Part shown: positions 16,968 to 25,782 of the stretch, one piece after another
How the letters are laid out: every line of letters begins with the position of its first letter
How positions within the stretch are numbered: position 1 is the first letter of the stretch
Assembly: GCA_024693715.1 (NCBI GenBank)
Contig: JAILKS010000038.1
Coordinates: 1-64,000 of the forward strand
Length of the DNA: 64,000 nucleotides
Source: Treponema sp.
GTDB lineage: Bacteria; Spirochaetota; Spirochaetia; Treponematales; Treponemataceae
Direction of reading: 5' to 3'
Made by a program: the position numbers and the translations under genes
Notes under the pieces: generated by a model
The model's input: only the letters and a program-made list of their open reading frames with translations
What the model was told of the DNA's origin: nothing
Databases searched by the model: none

Positions 16968-17021
16968 AGAGCATTACTCTGATTTCTTGTCATTTCGACA
17001 GACTCAATGACTGCATGCTCT
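16968..17021. repeat. nested inverted repeat downstream of the Rpn gene
   Basis: Outer arms AGAGCAT (16968-16974) / ATGCTCT (17015-17021) enclose inner arms GTCATT / AATGAC around TCGACAGACTC. The layout resembles dispersed intergenic palindromes (REP/MITE-like), but only one copy is visible here. Confidence 0.5.
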
Positions 17022-17043
17022 AAACTTATTAGTCACCTACTTT

Positions 17044-17097
17044 ACGTTTGGAATTGCCGGTCGCTGGCTGCTTCCTTGCTATTCCAAACGTTTTTTT
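17044..17097 (+). terminator. intrinsic terminator after the Rpn gene
   Basis: Perfect 11-bp stem ACGTTTGGAAT / ATTCCAAACGT with a 26-nt GC-rich loop followed by seven T. The loop contains CGGTCGCTG. Confidence 0.85.
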
Positions 17098-17143
17098 GAC
17101 ATCCCCGACGTTTTTGTGGGATCAAGTGATTTAGATTATTTGA

Positions 17144-19312
17144 TTAATCTGCATTGCGGACTACGCGGAAACCGACACATTGATAGCGTTCGTATGGATA
17201 ATCATCATTAGGAGAGGCATCAGTTCGAGTTGCAACAGCAAATTCATTATAAACATCATCTTTAAAATTTCCACCACGTAATATACGAACAGAACCTGAT
17301 GTCGGTCCAGTAGTAACAGTATCGGCATCTATTTCCCCATACCAATCCCAGCACCATTCACTAACATTACCAGACATATCATAAAGCTCAAGTGTATTTG
17401 CTGTTTTCGTCATCACTTCATGTACTTGATAATGGCCATCAGTAAAACTATTATTTGGATTCCACGCAACATCATCAATGTTATTGCTTCCACTATATGT
17501 ATAACTATCCCAGTTGTTACCACCACGTGCAACATATTCCCATTCTGCTTCTGTTGGTAAACGATATCCGTTTGCAGTTGTATCAAAAGAAACAGCATTC
17601 CAGTCATCATTTGAATCATCAGGGCCACAATATTTTGTTCCACCAGATTCTGCTGTACTGCTGACAATATCAGGCCATTTACTCGGGTCTGTTTCATTTC
17701 CTATACTGTAAACTGGAGAATAGTTTTCTGCCATAGAACGCAAATTGCAGTATACAATAGCATCATACCAATTTATATAATATGCAGGATAATATTCTCC
17801 ATTTCCATAATCAAAATCTTTGGATATACAATATTTATCATACTCGCCTTGAGTTACTTCATGATTACAAACATACAGATTTGGTATAGTAACCGTTCTT
17901 CCGCTTATAAATACACTAGACTCTGGAGTGAGTGTATTTGTATCATCAAAGGTAAAGGTTCCACCTTGAACATTTACAAAATGTGAAGAAAAATAAATAA
18001 CATTAACTTTTACAAACGCAGTTGCACTATACATTCCATTTGTAACTTCAATTTCGAAAGTACCTAATACTGTTGGTGTAAATGTATATTCATTAGCATC
18101 ACTATTCTGTTTAAGTTCATTATCTACAGACCATGCATAATCTCCACTTCCACCGTTTACAGCAAATACAATCTTACCATCTTGCTTTTCATAAGTGAGT
18201 TCCAAATCAGACTGTTCAATTGTAATTACAACTGCGTCATCCCACTTTGCATAATAAGATTTATCACCTGTACTTCCTTTTGGAATTGTTGTAACTTTAT
18301 CTCCTGAAAAATCAGGTTTTGTATACCAGCCGAAGAACGCATAACCAGATTTTACAGGAGTTGGAAGAGAAATATCAGAACATAATCTTGTGTATTTAGT
18401 CTGGAATCTATCTGATATATTTTCATCACCATCATAATAAGTAATTGAATATACTTTGTTCAAACTCGTTACGCTACGCGTTGCGCGACTTGTCTGACCG
18501 CCACTTATTATTACAGTTTCACGCCATGTATTTATCGGGATTGTCTTTTCTGAATCTGCATAAAGGCGGATTTTCGCAATGTAAATACCAGCCCAAGGGG
18601 CTACACCTGCATCAAACAAATATCTATATTGCTCATCGTAATCATAAGAACCACCATTACGATTCCAATTAGATGTGAGATCCTGTTCTCCACTGAAAAC
18701 ACCATAATTGTTTACATCTAGTGCAGTTTCCTCTCTTGTAGTTGGATTATAAACAACAAGTTCTCCAGTAACTGCAATCACTTCATCTCTGTTAGAAGCT
18801 TTACTAAAATCAAATGTCAATTCTATATTTCCATTCCCTGTCGAAGCCTCTGCATCCCATTTCAATTCAAACTCAAGACTGTTATCACCACTAACTATGG
18901 TAACGTTATCTTTTGTGCCCTTCAAAATCGTTCCCTCAGAACTTGCTGTAAGAGTCAGATTCCAAAGTCCTTCTTCAATAGGAATAGGTTTTTCCATAAG
19001 AGCTGCATAATCATCAAAAGAAGCAATTGACGTTTCCGTTGTCTCTCCATTCTTTATTCCTGTTAACACGAATACAAAATCCTTTATAGATTCCAGCGTA
19101 AACTCCGGCTTAATGGTTCTTGTAGAAGAATCAATCTGTGCTCCTGTAATGTGCAGATATGCAATTTCCGATTCCTGACTTACCTGCACCGGAACAGCAG
19201 CATCAGGTTCGCCAATTTGATTTTTTCTGCTCTCCAGATTACAGCTTGTGAAAAATCCTGAAATCAGGAATAAGCTGCCGATAACTAAAATCAATAAGTT
19301 TTTTGCTTTCAT
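17144..19312 (-). CDS. SUMF1-domain lipoprotein with InlB-type and Ig-like modules
   Basis: A 722-residue envelope lipoprotein. Order: signal with lipobox (FFTSCNLE), a beta-rich region (about 50-280), an InlB B-repeat-like module (GYAFFGWYTKPDFSGDKV, about 325), an Ig-like module (about 360-445), then a C-terminal SUMF1/formylglycine-enzyme fold (about 450-722) with HEVTQGEYDKYC, RLPTEAEWEYVARGG, MSGNVSEWCWDWYG and CVGFRVVR. Spirochaetes have many such proteins; most are not shown to make formylglycine and may be C-type-lectin-like binders. It starts with AGGAG 8 nt before the ATG and lies 22 bp after the gene at 19335-20072, with which it forms an operon. Confidence 0.88.
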   Translation of the reverse strand: MKAKNLLILVIGSLFLISGFFTSCNLESRKNQIGEPDAAVPVQVSQESEIAYLHITGAQIDSSTRTIKPEFTLESIKDFVFVLTGIKNGETTETSIASFDDYAALMEKPIPIEEGLWNLTLTASSEGTILKGTKDNVTIVSGDNSLEFELKWDAEASTGNGNIELTFDFSKASNRDEVIAVTGELVVYNPTTREETALDVNNYGVFSGEQDLTSNWNRNGGSYDYDEQYRYLFDAGVAPWAGIYIAKIRLYADSEKTIPINTWRETVIISGGQTSRATRSVTSLNKVYSITYYDGDENISDRFQTKYTRLCSDISLPTPVKSGYAFFGWYTKPDFSGDKVTTIPKGSTGDKSYYAKWDDAVVITIEQSDLELTYEKQDGKIVFAVNGGSGDYAWSVDNELKQNSDANEYTFTPTVLGTFEIEVTNGMYSATAFVKVNVIYFSSHFVNVQGGTFTFDDTNTLTPESSVFISGRTVTIPNLYVCNHEVTQGEYDKYCISKDFDYGNGEYYPAYYINWYDAIVYCNLRSMAENYSPVYSIGNETDPSKWPDIVSSTAESGGTKYCGPDDSNDDWNAVSFDTTANGYRLPTEAEWEYVARGGNNWDSYTYSGSNNIDDVAWNPNNSFTDGHYQVHEVMTKTANTLELYDMSGNVSEWCWDWYGEIDADTVTTGPTSGSVRILRGGNFKDDVYNEFAVATRTDASPNDDYPYERYQCVGFRVVRNAD

Positions 19313-19334
19313 TTTTTTTCTCCTGTAAAAAGCA

Positions 19335-20072
19335 TTATTGTATTGTTATAAAAGCCGCTGCACTGTTCTGACCGCACACTACTTCAAGTTCATAAGTTCC
19401 CGAGCGCAACCCTTTTGTTTCCAAAATAAATGTTTTTGTATTTTGAGTTTGCATTTCTCCATCCAAAAACCAAACCACATCATCAGCTTTTTCTACGCCA
19501 TCAACTGTAAAAATAAGCTTTGATTCATCCTGTTTATACGAAAGATTAATATCAGTGATTATTTTGACAGAAACAGAAATAAAGCTGTTTTTATTCAAAA
19601 GCAAATTAATGCGATTTATTCCTTCCTGAATTGTCAGTCGTCTTGATTTTCCGTTATAAAACTCTGTCTTTTTTTGCGTTCCATTTTTGTTTTTTTCTAT
19701 TAAATAAGCACTGGCTGTCACATAAACGACTGTATCAATTGGGATGTCATCAAAAACGATTGTCAATTCCCGTTCCAGAGGCAGAGTACGGTTTTCATTA
19801 TAATCTCCCTGAACAGAAATGACAGAAATATCAAGATACATATCTTTGATTGAGACGGTATTGTTTTGAGCATAATCTTGGGCAGTATTTAAAATCTGAT
19901 TTACAATAGAATTATCAATCGTGAATTCAACTCTGGCATTTTGATTTTTAAGAAAGGTACATGCGGAAAACGAAACAGTCACAAAAAGAAAAAGGCTGAT
20001 CAGAAATGAAGAAAATAAAAGTTTTTTTTGCAATTTCTTTTGTAAAAGCTGCCTGTAAAAACTCCGCTTCAT
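19335..20072 (-). CDS. lipoprotein sharing the Ig-like module of its neighbour
   Basis: A 245-residue lipoprotein of unknown function: hydrophobic signal with lipobox FSACTF at about residue 38 after an unusually long basic N-terminus (RQLLQKKLQKKLL). Its last ~75 residues resemble the Ig-like module in the downstream SUMF1 protein (both have a LSY/LTY strand, LIFTVDG versus IVFAVNG, then SAAAFITI versus SATAFVKV). First gene of the operon; ATG 20072 has no ribosome-binding site but a TGC-TAGAAT box 6 nt upstream. Confidence 0.8.
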   Translation of the reverse strand: MKRSFYRQLLQKKLQKKLLFSSFLISLFLFVTVSFSACTFLKNQNARVEFTIDNSIVNQILNTAQDYAQNNTVSIKDMYLDISVISVQGDYNENRTLPLERELTIVFDDIPIDTVVYVTASAYLIEKNKNGTQKKTEFYNGKSRRLTIQEGINRINLLLNKNSFISVSVKIITDINLSYKQDESKLIFTVDGVEKADDVVWFLDGEMQTQNTKTFILETKGLRSGTYELEVVCGQNSAAAFITIQ

Positions 20073-20078
20073 TTAATT

Positions 20079-20107
20079 ATTCTAGCATGAGTTTTTCCAG
20101 CTGTCTA
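20079..20107 (-). promoter_or_regulatory. promoter of the lipoprotein/SUMF1 operon
   Basis: On the minus strand TAGACA (20107-20102), a 17-bp spacer, then TGC-TAGAAT (20087-20079) ending 6 nt before ATG 20072. Leaderless layout with both promoter hexamers recognisable. Confidence 0.75.
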
Positions 20108-20174
20108 TTTTGGAAGATTTTTATAACAAATGTTTATTTTTGAAAAAAAAAAGTGAAGTGCCTTTCTAAGATTT

Positions 20175-20235
20175 AAGCCGCAGTAAAACTGTCGGCTTGA
20201 AATTGATTTGGCACGCACGTAAGACGTGTCGTGCC
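20175..20235. repeat. two hairpins downstream of gdhA
   Basis: Hairpin AAGCCGCAG / CTG-T-CGGCTT (20175-20198) and hairpin GGCACGCACGT / ACGTG-T-CGTGCC (20210-20235), in the 210 bp between gdhA and the lipoprotein operon. Neither has a T run; they could protect a 3' end or be remnants of a repeat element. Confidence 0.55.
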
Positions 20236-20242
20236 ATTAAAA

Positions 20243-20280
20243 GTTTTAGACTGCAAGCGATAGCTTGTCAGTCTGAAAAC
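20243..20280 (-). terminator. gdhA terminator hairpin
   Basis: GTTTT-AGACTG-CAAGC / GCTTG-T-CAGTCT-G-AAAAC with a GATA loop, directly after the gdhA stop. On the minus strand it is followed by CTTTT, a weak T run. Confidence 0.55.
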
Positions 20281-20283
20281 GGA

Positions 20284-21642
20284 TTATACCAATCCCTGAG
20301 CAACCATTGCATTAGCAACTTTTACAAAACCTGCAATGTTGGCACCGGCAACGTAGTTAACCCAGTTACCTTCTTTTGCACCAAACTTAACAGCTGTGTT
20401 GTAAGCATTGTCGTGGATGTTGATCATGATGTTGTGGAGTTTTTCATCAACTTCAGCAGCAGACCAAGAAAGACGTTCTGAGTTCTGGCTCATTTCGAGA
20501 CCAGATGTAGCTACACCACCAGCGTTAGAAGCTTTTCCTGGAGCGTAAAGGATTTTTGCTGCAAGGAACTTGTTTACAGCATCGATGTTAGAAGGCATGT
20601 TTGCACCTTCTGCAACGAGTTTTACGCCGTTATCCAAAAGCTTCTGTGCATCTTCACCAAGAAGTTCGTTCTGTGTAGCACATGGGAATGCGCAGTCACA
20701 TTTAACTTCCCATACTTTCTTTCCTGCAAAGTATTTTGCAGAAGGGAACTGTTTAGCATATTCAGAGATACGACCACGGCGAACTGTCTTGAGTTCCTTA
20801 ACCCAGTCAAGTTTTTCCTGAGTAATACCGTCTGCATCGTAGATGTATCCGTCTGAGTCAGAAAGTGTAACAACTTTTGCTCCAAGCTGGATAAGTTTTT
20901 CTGCAGCATATTCTGCAACATTTCCAGATCCAGAAACAACACAAGTCTTGCCTTTGAAGTCATCTCCAACTTTCTTGAGCATTTCCTGAGCAAAGTAGAT
21001 AAGTCCGTATCCAGTAGCTTCTGTACGAATCAAAGAACCACCGAATGTAAGACCTTTACCAGTTAATACTCCAGTATATTCATCACGAATTCTCTTATAC
21101 TGTCCGAACAAGAATCCGATTTCACGTCCACCAACGTTTTTGTCTCCTGCAGGAACATCTGTATCTGGACCAATGTGACGATAAAGCTCTGTCATGAATG
21201 ACTGGCAGAAGCGCATAACTTCTTTATCTGATTTTCCATGTGGATCAAAATCAGAACCACCTTTACCACCGCCCATTGGAAGTGTAGTAAGAGAGTTTTT
21301 AAGAACCTGTTCAAATCCTAAGAATTTCAATACAGAAAGGTTTACTTCCTTAGAGAAGCGCAAGCCCCCTTTATAAGGTCCGATTGCACTGTTGTACTGA
21401 ACACGGAAACCACGATTAACATGATATTTACCTTCATCATCCATCCAAGGTACTCTGAACTGGATAACACGTTCAGGTTCAACAAGTCGTTCGAGAATTG
21501 CATTTGGTTCAAGTTCCGGCATCTTATCTACAACTGGATCAAGAGTTGTCAAAACTTCTTCAACAGCCTGCAAAAATTCAGGCTCATTAGCGTTCTTTGC
21601 ACGAACGTCTTCCCACACACGATTTACGTAAGCGTTTTTCAT
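20284..21642 (-). CDS. gdhA: glutamate dehydrogenase (hexameric, probably NADP-dependent)
   Basis: Interconverts 2-oxoglutarate plus ammonium and glutamate. The 452-residue protein has the length of the short hexameric class. The substrate-binding/catalytic segment PMGGGKGGSDFDPHGKSD is at about residues 121-138, and the dinucleotide motif SGSGNVAEYAAEKL at about 236. AGAGGT precedes ATG 21642 at good distance. Monocistronic: a terminator hairpin follows and the ABC-operon terminator at 21722-21768 lies upstream. Cofactor preference is inferred from resemblance to anabolic NADP enzymes. Confidence 0.96.
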   Translation of the reverse strand: MKNAYVNRVWEDVRAKNANEPEFLQAVEEVLTTLDPVVDKMPELEPNAILERLVEPERVIQFRVPWMDDEGKYHVNRGFRVQYNSAIGPYKGGLRFSKEVNLSVLKFLGFEQVLKNSLTTLPMGGGKGGSDFDPHGKSDKEVMRFCQSFMTELYRHIGPDTDVPAGDKNVGGREIGFLFGQYKRIRDEYTGVLTGKGLTFGGSLIRTEATGYGLIYFAQEMLKKVGDDFKGKTCVVSGSGNVAEYAAEKLIQLGAKVVTLSDSDGYIYDADGITQEKLDWVKELKTVRRGRISEYAKQFPSAKYFAGKKVWEVKCDCAFPCATQNELLGEDAQKLLDNGVKLVAEGANMPSNIDAVNKFLAAKILYAPGKASNAGGVATSGLEMSQNSERLSWSAAEVDEKLHNIMINIHDNAYNTAVKFGAKEGNWVNYVAGANIAGFVKVANAMVAQGLV

Positions 21643-21721
21643 TTATTTACCTCTTATTAATAAATTTCTGTTTAACTAAAAAAAATATATCACAAATAAT
21701 ATTACTATGAAAAGTAGTAAT

Positions 21722-21768
21722 TAAAAAAAACGGGATAGAATATGATATCACTATCAAATTCTACCCCA
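21722..21768 (-). terminator. terminator of the sugar-importer operon
   Basis: On the minus strand GGGGTAGAATTTGATA / TATCATATTCTATCCC with a GTGA loop, followed by GTTTTTTTT. Strong intrinsic terminator about 140 bp after the last permease gene. A second hairpin with 10-bp arms CGTTTCCTGC / GCAGGAAACG (21807-21863) lies between the stop and this terminator. Confidence 0.85.
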
Positions 21769-21904
21769 TTGTAGAAAAAACTAACAGGTGTCGTTTTACT
21801 TTTATTCGTTTCCTGCAATTAATACGTGTACGCCATTGCACACTTAATGTCCAGCAGGAAACGGGAACAACAAAGTCCCCGTAATTCCAATTCTTTACTG
21901 GAAA

Positions 21905-22843
21905 TTATTCCTTTACACCACCAATTGTCATTCCGACTACAAAGTATTTCTGTACGAAAGGATATACAACAAGAATAGGAAGTGTAGCAACAATTGTAAT
22001 AGAAGATCTGATTGCAACTGGTGTTACCATCGATGAAGAAGCACCTGAAGAAGCAGCAACAGCCATTGCATTGGCATCAGCCGCAGAGTTACTCTGATTC
22101 TGACTTGCCTGAAGATATTCCATCAGCTTGTACTGTAAAGAATGTAAATTCTTTTTATTAGAACAATACAAATATGTATCGAACCAGCTGTTCCATGCAC
22201 CTACGGCTACGAACAAACAAATCATAGCAATTGAAGGAACAATGAGCGGCATAATGATTCTCATAAAGATAGTAAATTCATTTGCACCGTCAATTCGAGC
22301 AGATTCAACGAAACTGTCCGGTAAACCATTGATATATGTTCTAACAAGAATAAAGTTGAATACATCAACAAGACAAGGAATGATATATACAGAAAATTTA
22401 CCCAAAAGATGAAGTTTCTTTATAAGCATATATCCTGGAATCAAACCTGCATTTACATACATAGAAATTACAAGAATTGTTGTAAGAGGCTTTTTAATTA
22501 CAAACTCTTTTCGGCTCAAAGCATAAGCAAGCATAGATGTACAGAATACGCTTAAAATTGTCTGTATAATAGTACGAGTTACAGAAATAATTCCTGCATG
22601 GAAAATCGCATCTGTAATGAAAAGACTCTTATAGTTCTGCCATGTAAATTTTCTTGGCCAGAGCTTAATTCCACCCTTCAATGCATCAAGACCATCATTG
22701 AAAGAAATAGCAATTGTGTTCCAGAAAGGATAAACTGTAGCAACTACAACAAATCCAAGAACAATCGCGATTATTATATCGAAAATCAAATTAGAAATTG
22801 AAGTTCGGCGTTTTGCAGCAAGATAATTTATTTTCTTTTCCAT
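21905..22843 (-). CDS. sugar ABC transporter permease (LplC/YtcP type)
   Basis: A 312-residue inner-membrane permease with about six helices and the EAA loop (ESARIDGANEFTIFMRIIMPLIVPS, about residues 195-219) that contacts the ATPase. It belongs to the carbohydrate-importer group of LplC/YtcP proteins. Start ATG 22843 shares one base with the preceding stop (TAATG) and has GGAGG upstream, so it is translationally coupled to the other permease. No ATPase gene is in the operon; relatives use a shared MsmX-type ATPase. Confidence 0.92.
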   Translation of the reverse strand: MEKKINYLAAKRRTSISNLIFDIIIAIVLGFVVVATVYPFWNTIAISFNDGLDALKGGIKLWPRKFTWQNYKSLFITDAIFHAGIISVTRTIIQTILSVFCTSMLAYALSRKEFVIKKPLTTILVISMYVNAGLIPGYMLIKKLHLLGKFSVYIIPCLVDVFNFILVRTYINGLPDSFVESARIDGANEFTIFMRIIMPLIVPSIAMICLFVAVGAWNSWFDTYLYCSNKKNLHSLQYKLMEYLQASQNQSNSAADANAMAVAASSGASSSMVTPVAIRSSITIVATLPILVVYPFVQKYFVVGMTIGGVKE

Positions 22844-23814
22844 TATATTAAACGCTCCTCCCCAGCTCTCTTAGCAAACCAGTTTGCAAGTAATAACAAG
22901 AAGATATTTACAGCGTTCTTAAAGATTCCGGCAGCAGTTGCCAGTGAGAAGTTGAACAGCTTAAATCCGTACTTCAATACATAAAGATCGACTGTATTTG
23001 CAACATCGATATTCAAACCATTTTGTAAGAAGAATGGCATTTCGAAGTTCGCATCAAGAATATGTCCGGCAGACATAATCATCATAATGATAATTGTAGG
23101 TTTAATACCCGGCAAAGTAATATGCCAGATTTTCCTAAGACGACCACAACCGTCAATCTGTGCTGCTTCATACAAACAAGGGTCAATAGCTGTCATTGCA
23201 CCAAGATATACAATTGTATTCCAACCTACTTCCTTCCATACATAAGTCCAACCTATGATATGCCAGAAATATTTAGGTACGGCAAGCCATTGAATCGGCT
23301 GTTTAACAATATGAAGACCAGTCAATATGTTATTTAAAATTCCGTCTTCAACGGAAAGAACATTCGCAACTAAACCTGTAACAATAACCCAAGAAAGAAA
23401 GTGAGGTAAATAAGATACTGTCTGAACAAATCTCTTAATACCAACATGCCTTACTTCATTGAGGAATACAGCAATTAAAATTGCTGTAATATATCCAAGA
23501 GCCGTAGAAATAAGACTCATTGCTACAGTATTTCTTAATGATAAAAGAAATTCTTTTTCTTTAAAAAGTTGAATAAACCATTTAAAACCAACTACTTCCT
23601 GTTCATTAAGCTTCAAGTTTGGTTTATATCTCTGAAAAGCCATTGTCCAGCCCCAAAGAGGAACATATCTGAACAAGATGATATAAAGAACAAAAGGAAC
23701 AGACATTAAAATAAGCATTTTCTGCTTACCTAACAGTTTCCACTTGCTCTTTCTGTTTGTAAGCACAGTCTCTGTCTGTTTTGCAGAAACATTAATTGTT
23801 TTTTCATTTTTCAT
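22843..23814 (-). CDS. sugar ABC transporter permease (LplB type)
   Basis: A 323-residue permease with about six membrane helices. The N-terminal cytoplasmic tail is followed by the RYVPLWGWTMAFQRYKP segment typical of LplB/YteP proteins, and the EAA loop is YEAAQIDGCGRLRKIWHITLP (about 220). It pairs with the permease at 21905-22843 and the binding protein at 23987-25672. There is no strong ribosome-binding site before ATG 23814. A terminator-like hairpin separates it from the binding-protein gene, so permease expression is probably lower than that of the binding protein. Confidence 0.92.
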   Translation of the reverse strand: MKNEKTINVSAKQTETVLTNRKSKWKLLGKQKMLILMSVPFVLYIILFRYVPLWGWTMAFQRYKPNLKLNEQEVVGFKWFIQLFKEKEFLLSLRNTVAMSLISTALGYITAILIAVFLNEVRHVGIKRFVQTVSYLPHFLSWVIVTGLVANVLSVEDGILNNILTGLHIVKQPIQWLAVPKYFWHIIGWTYVWKEVGWNTIVYLGAMTAIDPCLYEAAQIDGCGRLRKIWHITLPGIKPTIIIMMIMSAGHILDANFEMPFFLQNGLNIDVANTVDLYVLKYGFKLFNFSLATAAGIFKNAVNIFLLLLANWFAKRAGEERLI

Positions 23815-23880
23815 TTAAAAAACACCCGTCAATTAATTTTTTTACGTATCAGAATTACACTGACAATTATTTTTAGTCAA

Positions 23881-23912
23881 AAAAAAGTCCACAGAATAAC
23901 CGTGGACTTTTT
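23881..23912 (-). terminator. attenuating terminator between binding-protein and permease genes
   Basis: On the minus strand AAAAGTCCAC / GTGGACTTTT with a nine-base loop and eight T. A second hairpin CGGAAG / CTTCCG lies just upstream (23914-23938). This arrangement commonly lets most transcripts end after the solute-binding protein gene. Confidence 0.8.
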
Positions 23913-23986
23913 AGCGGAAGAGCATTTCTGCCCTTCCGTATATTAAGCGACACACAGTGTTTATCACTCAGTGCCAAAACTTAAAA

Positions 23987-25672
23987 CTAGTCCTGGAAAC
24001 CACCGAATGCTTCTACACGGTTGTCAAGCTGCTGCTGCATGAACTTGTTGTATGTTTCTGTAAGAGGCTTGAGCAAGTCACAGTATTCTTTCCATGTCTT
24101 GTCAAAGTCAGCAGGGCTTCCCATGATCAACTTAGGAAGATACTTTCTCTGATGAGTTTCGAATCCTGTCATAGCTACTGCAGCTTCTTCTTCGAATCCA
24201 CCTTTTTCAGCAGATGGGTTACACTGCCACATTGGGTACCATCCAGCATTCTTTGGAGCGTTAGCATCGATAAGTTCTGCATAAGAACCTACACCGTAAG
24301 CTTTCCAAAGTTCGATATCAACAGCTTTCTGTGATAATTCATATTCCCAAGCAAGTTCATCCATAGTTCTTGTGTATCCACTTGGTAAAAGTCCTTCCAA
24401 TTTTGGAGCTTCTTCTGCCCAAAGTGTAGCACGGTTCTTCTGGATCCAGTTAGGATCTTTCTGCTGCTGGCGCTGTTCTTCTGTTCTTGAAGGACGACCC
24501 TGAGCATCTTTCTGCCAGTCTTCACCTTCAAATCCCCAGTAGAGAACTTTCTGGTTTTCTTCTTTAATCATTTCATCCATGAACTGAAGAATTCTTATAG
24601 CTTTTTCTTCACCACATTTTGTTGTGAAACCATAACCTCTCTGGAGGTTAGGAAGTGACTGATCACGGTAGTGTGGTTTTATTGTTTCATCGAATACTAC
24701 AGGAAGTGGACAATATGTTCTTTCATCTTTTCCAGCTGTCCAGAGTGTCTGTTCTGGTTCACCCATGAACTGCCATCCCTGAATGAACATACCAAGTACA
24801 CGACCCTGTGCAATCTTAGCATAGTACTGATCACGGTTATCTGTGAATGAAGCTGGATCGATTAAACCACGCTGGAAATATCCGTTAGCGAGTTTGAACC
24901 ATCTGTAAGCGTTTTCATCTGTGAAGTTGTCTGTGTAAACATATTTACCGTTTTCGAGAGTTACGTGTCCGTTACCATCGTTTGGATAACCAGCCAAGAA
25001 GTTAGGTGGGTTCCAAAGGTCAAATGCTTCCCAGTCAGCTGTGATGATATTGAATGGAATTGTTGGCATACCATCAATTGTTGGATATTTCTTGTAGTAT
25101 GCTTCAATAAGATCGAAATATTCATCGATTGTCTTAATCTTTGGATATCCGAATTCTTTAAGAACAGCTTTCTGAATCCACCAAGCATTCTGGTTGTAAT
25201 ATGTATCAGATGGAGCTCCATCAATTACACCATAGTTAGGAAGTGAATAGATGTGTTCTTTTACAATCTTACCATTAGCATCTTTTTCAGAATCCTGATC
25301 GATCATTTTCTTCCAAGCTGAAGAATAGTGCTTCATAAGATTTGGAGCATATTTTTCAAGTAAAGGCTTGATATCGATAAGACATCCAGCTCCCTGGAAT
25401 TTTTCTGAGTCAACTTCAACTAAGTCAGGAAGGTCTCCAGAAGCGATAAGTACACCAATTTTCTGGTCTTTATCACCAACCAAGATATCCCAAGAGAAAG
25501 TTACACCGAATTTTTCTTCGATCCACTTGTAAGTCTTGTTATCCTCTGGAGGCTGCTGTCTCTGCTGAATTGTGAAAACAGAAATGTTAAGTGGAGCTTT
25601 TTTTCCACCTTTACAGCCAATAAAACTAAATGCCATCAATAATGACATACAAACTAATAATGACTTTTTCAT
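23987..25672 (-). CDS. extracellular solute-binding lipoprotein (LplA-like)
   Basis: A 561-residue family-1-type binding protein of the large LplA/YtcQ class. The signal peptide ends in a lipobox (FSFIGCKGG, Cys about residue 20). ATG 25672 (MKKSLLVC) has AGGAGG 7 nt before it; an upstream in-frame start would place the lipobox too far in. It delivers a sugar, probably an oligosaccharide, to the permease pair downstream. The substrate is unknown; the esterase gene upstream suggests esterified plant-cell-wall fragments. Confidence 0.93.
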   Translation of the reverse strand: MKKSLLVCMSLLMAFSFIGCKGGKKAPLNISVFTIQQRQQPPEDNKTYKWIEEKFGVTFSWDILVGDKDQKIGVLIASGDLPDLVEVDSEKFQGAGCLIDIKPLLEKYAPNLMKHYSSAWKKMIDQDSEKDANGKIVKEHIYSLPNYGVIDGAPSDTYYNQNAWWIQKAVLKEFGYPKIKTIDEYFDLIEAYYKKYPTIDGMPTIPFNIITADWEAFDLWNPPNFLAGYPNDGNGHVTLENGKYVYTDNFTDENAYRWFKLANGYFQRGLIDPASFTDNRDQYYAKIAQGRVLGMFIQGWQFMGEPEQTLWTAGKDERTYCPLPVVFDETIKPHYRDQSLPNLQRGYGFTTKCGEEKAIRILQFMDEMIKEENQKVLYWGFEGEDWQKDAQGRPSRTEEQRQQQKDPNWIQKNRATLWAEEAPKLEGLLPSGYTRTMDELAWEYELSQKAVDIELWKAYGVGSYAELIDANAPKNAGWYPMWQCNPSAEKGGFEEEAAVAMTGFETHQRKYLPKLIMGSPADFDKTWKEYCDLLKPLTETYNKFMQQQLDNRVEAFGGFQD

Positions 25673-25696
25673 CAAAGTCCTCCTTTTTTTGTTACC

Positions 25697-25728
25697 TTTT
25701 ATCATAGGGTAAAACGCTTAATAGCGTT
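25697..25728 (-). promoter_or_regulatory. promoter region and dyad operator of the binding-protein gene
   Basis: The dyad AACGCT-TAAT-AGCGTT (25713-25728) overlaps the -35/spacer region of a TATGAT box on the minus strand (about 25699-25704). The sequence on the plus strand around it shares GGTAAAACG with the GH43 operator at 9622-9630, so one sugar regulator could serve both. Confidence 0.45.
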
Positions 25729-25782
25729 AATTTAGGTTACGACGAGATTTAATAAAAAAATACAACTAAAGTATCTTGTTTT

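Noticed and set aside
16165..17097. Complete insertion sequence around the Rpn gene.
   Set aside because: No matching terminal inverted repeats or target-site duplication could be found; the inverted repeat at 16968-17021 is only on one side.
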